From: JAMZMI01 sp964353015
Lineage (GTDB): Bacteria > Bacteroidota > Bacteroidia > Cytophagales > Cyclobacteriaceae
Assembly: GCA_964353015.1 (NCBI GenBank)
Contig: CAYGUA010000004.1
Span: 1 to 64,000 of the forward strand
Reading direction: 5' to 3'
Length of the DNA stretch: 64,000 nucleotides
Shown: positions 63,880 to 64,000 of the stretch, in pieces
Layout of the letters: each line of letters begins with the position of its first letter
How positions within the stretch are numbered: the first letter of the stretch is position 1
Made by a program: the position numbers and the translations under genes
The notes under the pieces: model-generated
Seen by the model: the letters and a program-made list of their open reading frames with translations, nothing else
Databases searched by the model: none
What the model was told of the DNA's origin: nothing

Positions 63880-64000
63880 ATGAAGAGCTGGTTACCAATA
63901 GATTCAAACTCAGATTTTAGCATTTACAATTTACCATTTGGAATTTTCTCAACTGCTAATTCTTCATCGCGCATAGGTATCGCTATTGGTACCAAAGTAG
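63880..64000 (+). CDS. fahA: Fumarylacetoacetase, N-terminal part (cut by window end)
   Basis: Forty codons are visible: MKSWLPIDSNSDFSIYNLP, FGIFST and then RIGIAIG. The sDFxIxNLPxGxFST pattern is the normal start of fumarylacetoacetase. It would split fumarylacetoacetate to fumarate and acetoacetate, which fits the flanking hmgA and CoA-transferase genes. The rest lies outside the window. Confidence 0.82.
   Translation, partial: MKSWLPIDSNSDFSIYNLPFGIFSTANSSSRIGIAIGTKV

Overview
The window comes from a low-GC (about 40 percent by eye) member of the Bacteroidota, most likely a marine Cytophagales-type gliding bacterium. The evidence is a SusC/SusD pair with an ECF sigma factor and FecR, Bacteroidota-type promoters (TTTG, 19 bases, TANNTTTG), gldA-gldF-gldG, a type IX secretion (T9SS) C-terminal sorting domain, a PID-CTERM miniprotein, and lipoproteins with the SCxx lipobox. 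I cannot name a genus.

Layout. 0-6 kb: a transglutaminase-like secreted protein, a YHYH lipoprotein next to a secreted sulfatase, a dihydroorotase, a small membrane protein, and apparent gene debris. 6.1-21.9 kb: a large exopolysaccharide locus. It has three minus-strand units: OMF/TolC-like protein, Wzc-like co-polymerase, glycosyltransferase and Wzx flippase; sulfotransferase, GT2 and GT4; response regulator, initiating sugar transferase and LruC lipoprotein. A plus-strand acyltransferase and a Wzy-like polymerase complete it. 22-27.2 kb: two convergent L,D-transpeptidases, an amidohydrolase, a cupin, a broken group III truncated haemoglobin and a stand-alone 2-oxoacid-dehydrogenase-type acyltransferase. 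27.4-31.5 kb: gldA, gldF, gldG and a DUF4340 gene. 31.6-44.9 kb: mostly housekeeping genes (thioredoxin-like, GIN-domain, TPR, Nudix, DUF819, SdpI-like, queuosine precursor transporter, RNase Z, STAS, purC, YwqK repeats, thiolase, BatB/BatC). 45.2-48.7 kb: tRNA-Ser(GCT), tRNA-Arg(TCT), a PID-CTERM miniprotein and a 993-residue T9SS cargo. 49-60.6 kb: a polysaccharide utilisation locus (sigma, surface lipoprotein, FecR, SusC, SusD, GH144-like, GH35-like). 60.9-64 kb: tyrosine/homogentisate degradation (hmgA, both CoA-transferase subunits, start of fumarylacetoacetase) interrupted by a four-helix-bundle gene.

The most interesting signal is a two-part DNA motif (gene-sense CCAAAAATCGACA, 6 bases, TACCAA). 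It occurs three times in the window, each time 59-61 bases upstream of the first gene of one of the three minus-strand exopolysaccharide units. A TANNTTTG-like box follows, 11-14 bases before the start codon. This looks like a dedicated operator for a sulfated exopolysaccharide regulon. Within that regulon a free response regulator is followed by an initiating sugar transferase with a degenerate receiver domain, and then by a LruC lipoprotein. Other strong observations are an in-frame nonsense codon in the truncated haemoglobin and a small inverted-repeat-flanked four-helix cassette inside the acetoacetate CoA-transferase operon.
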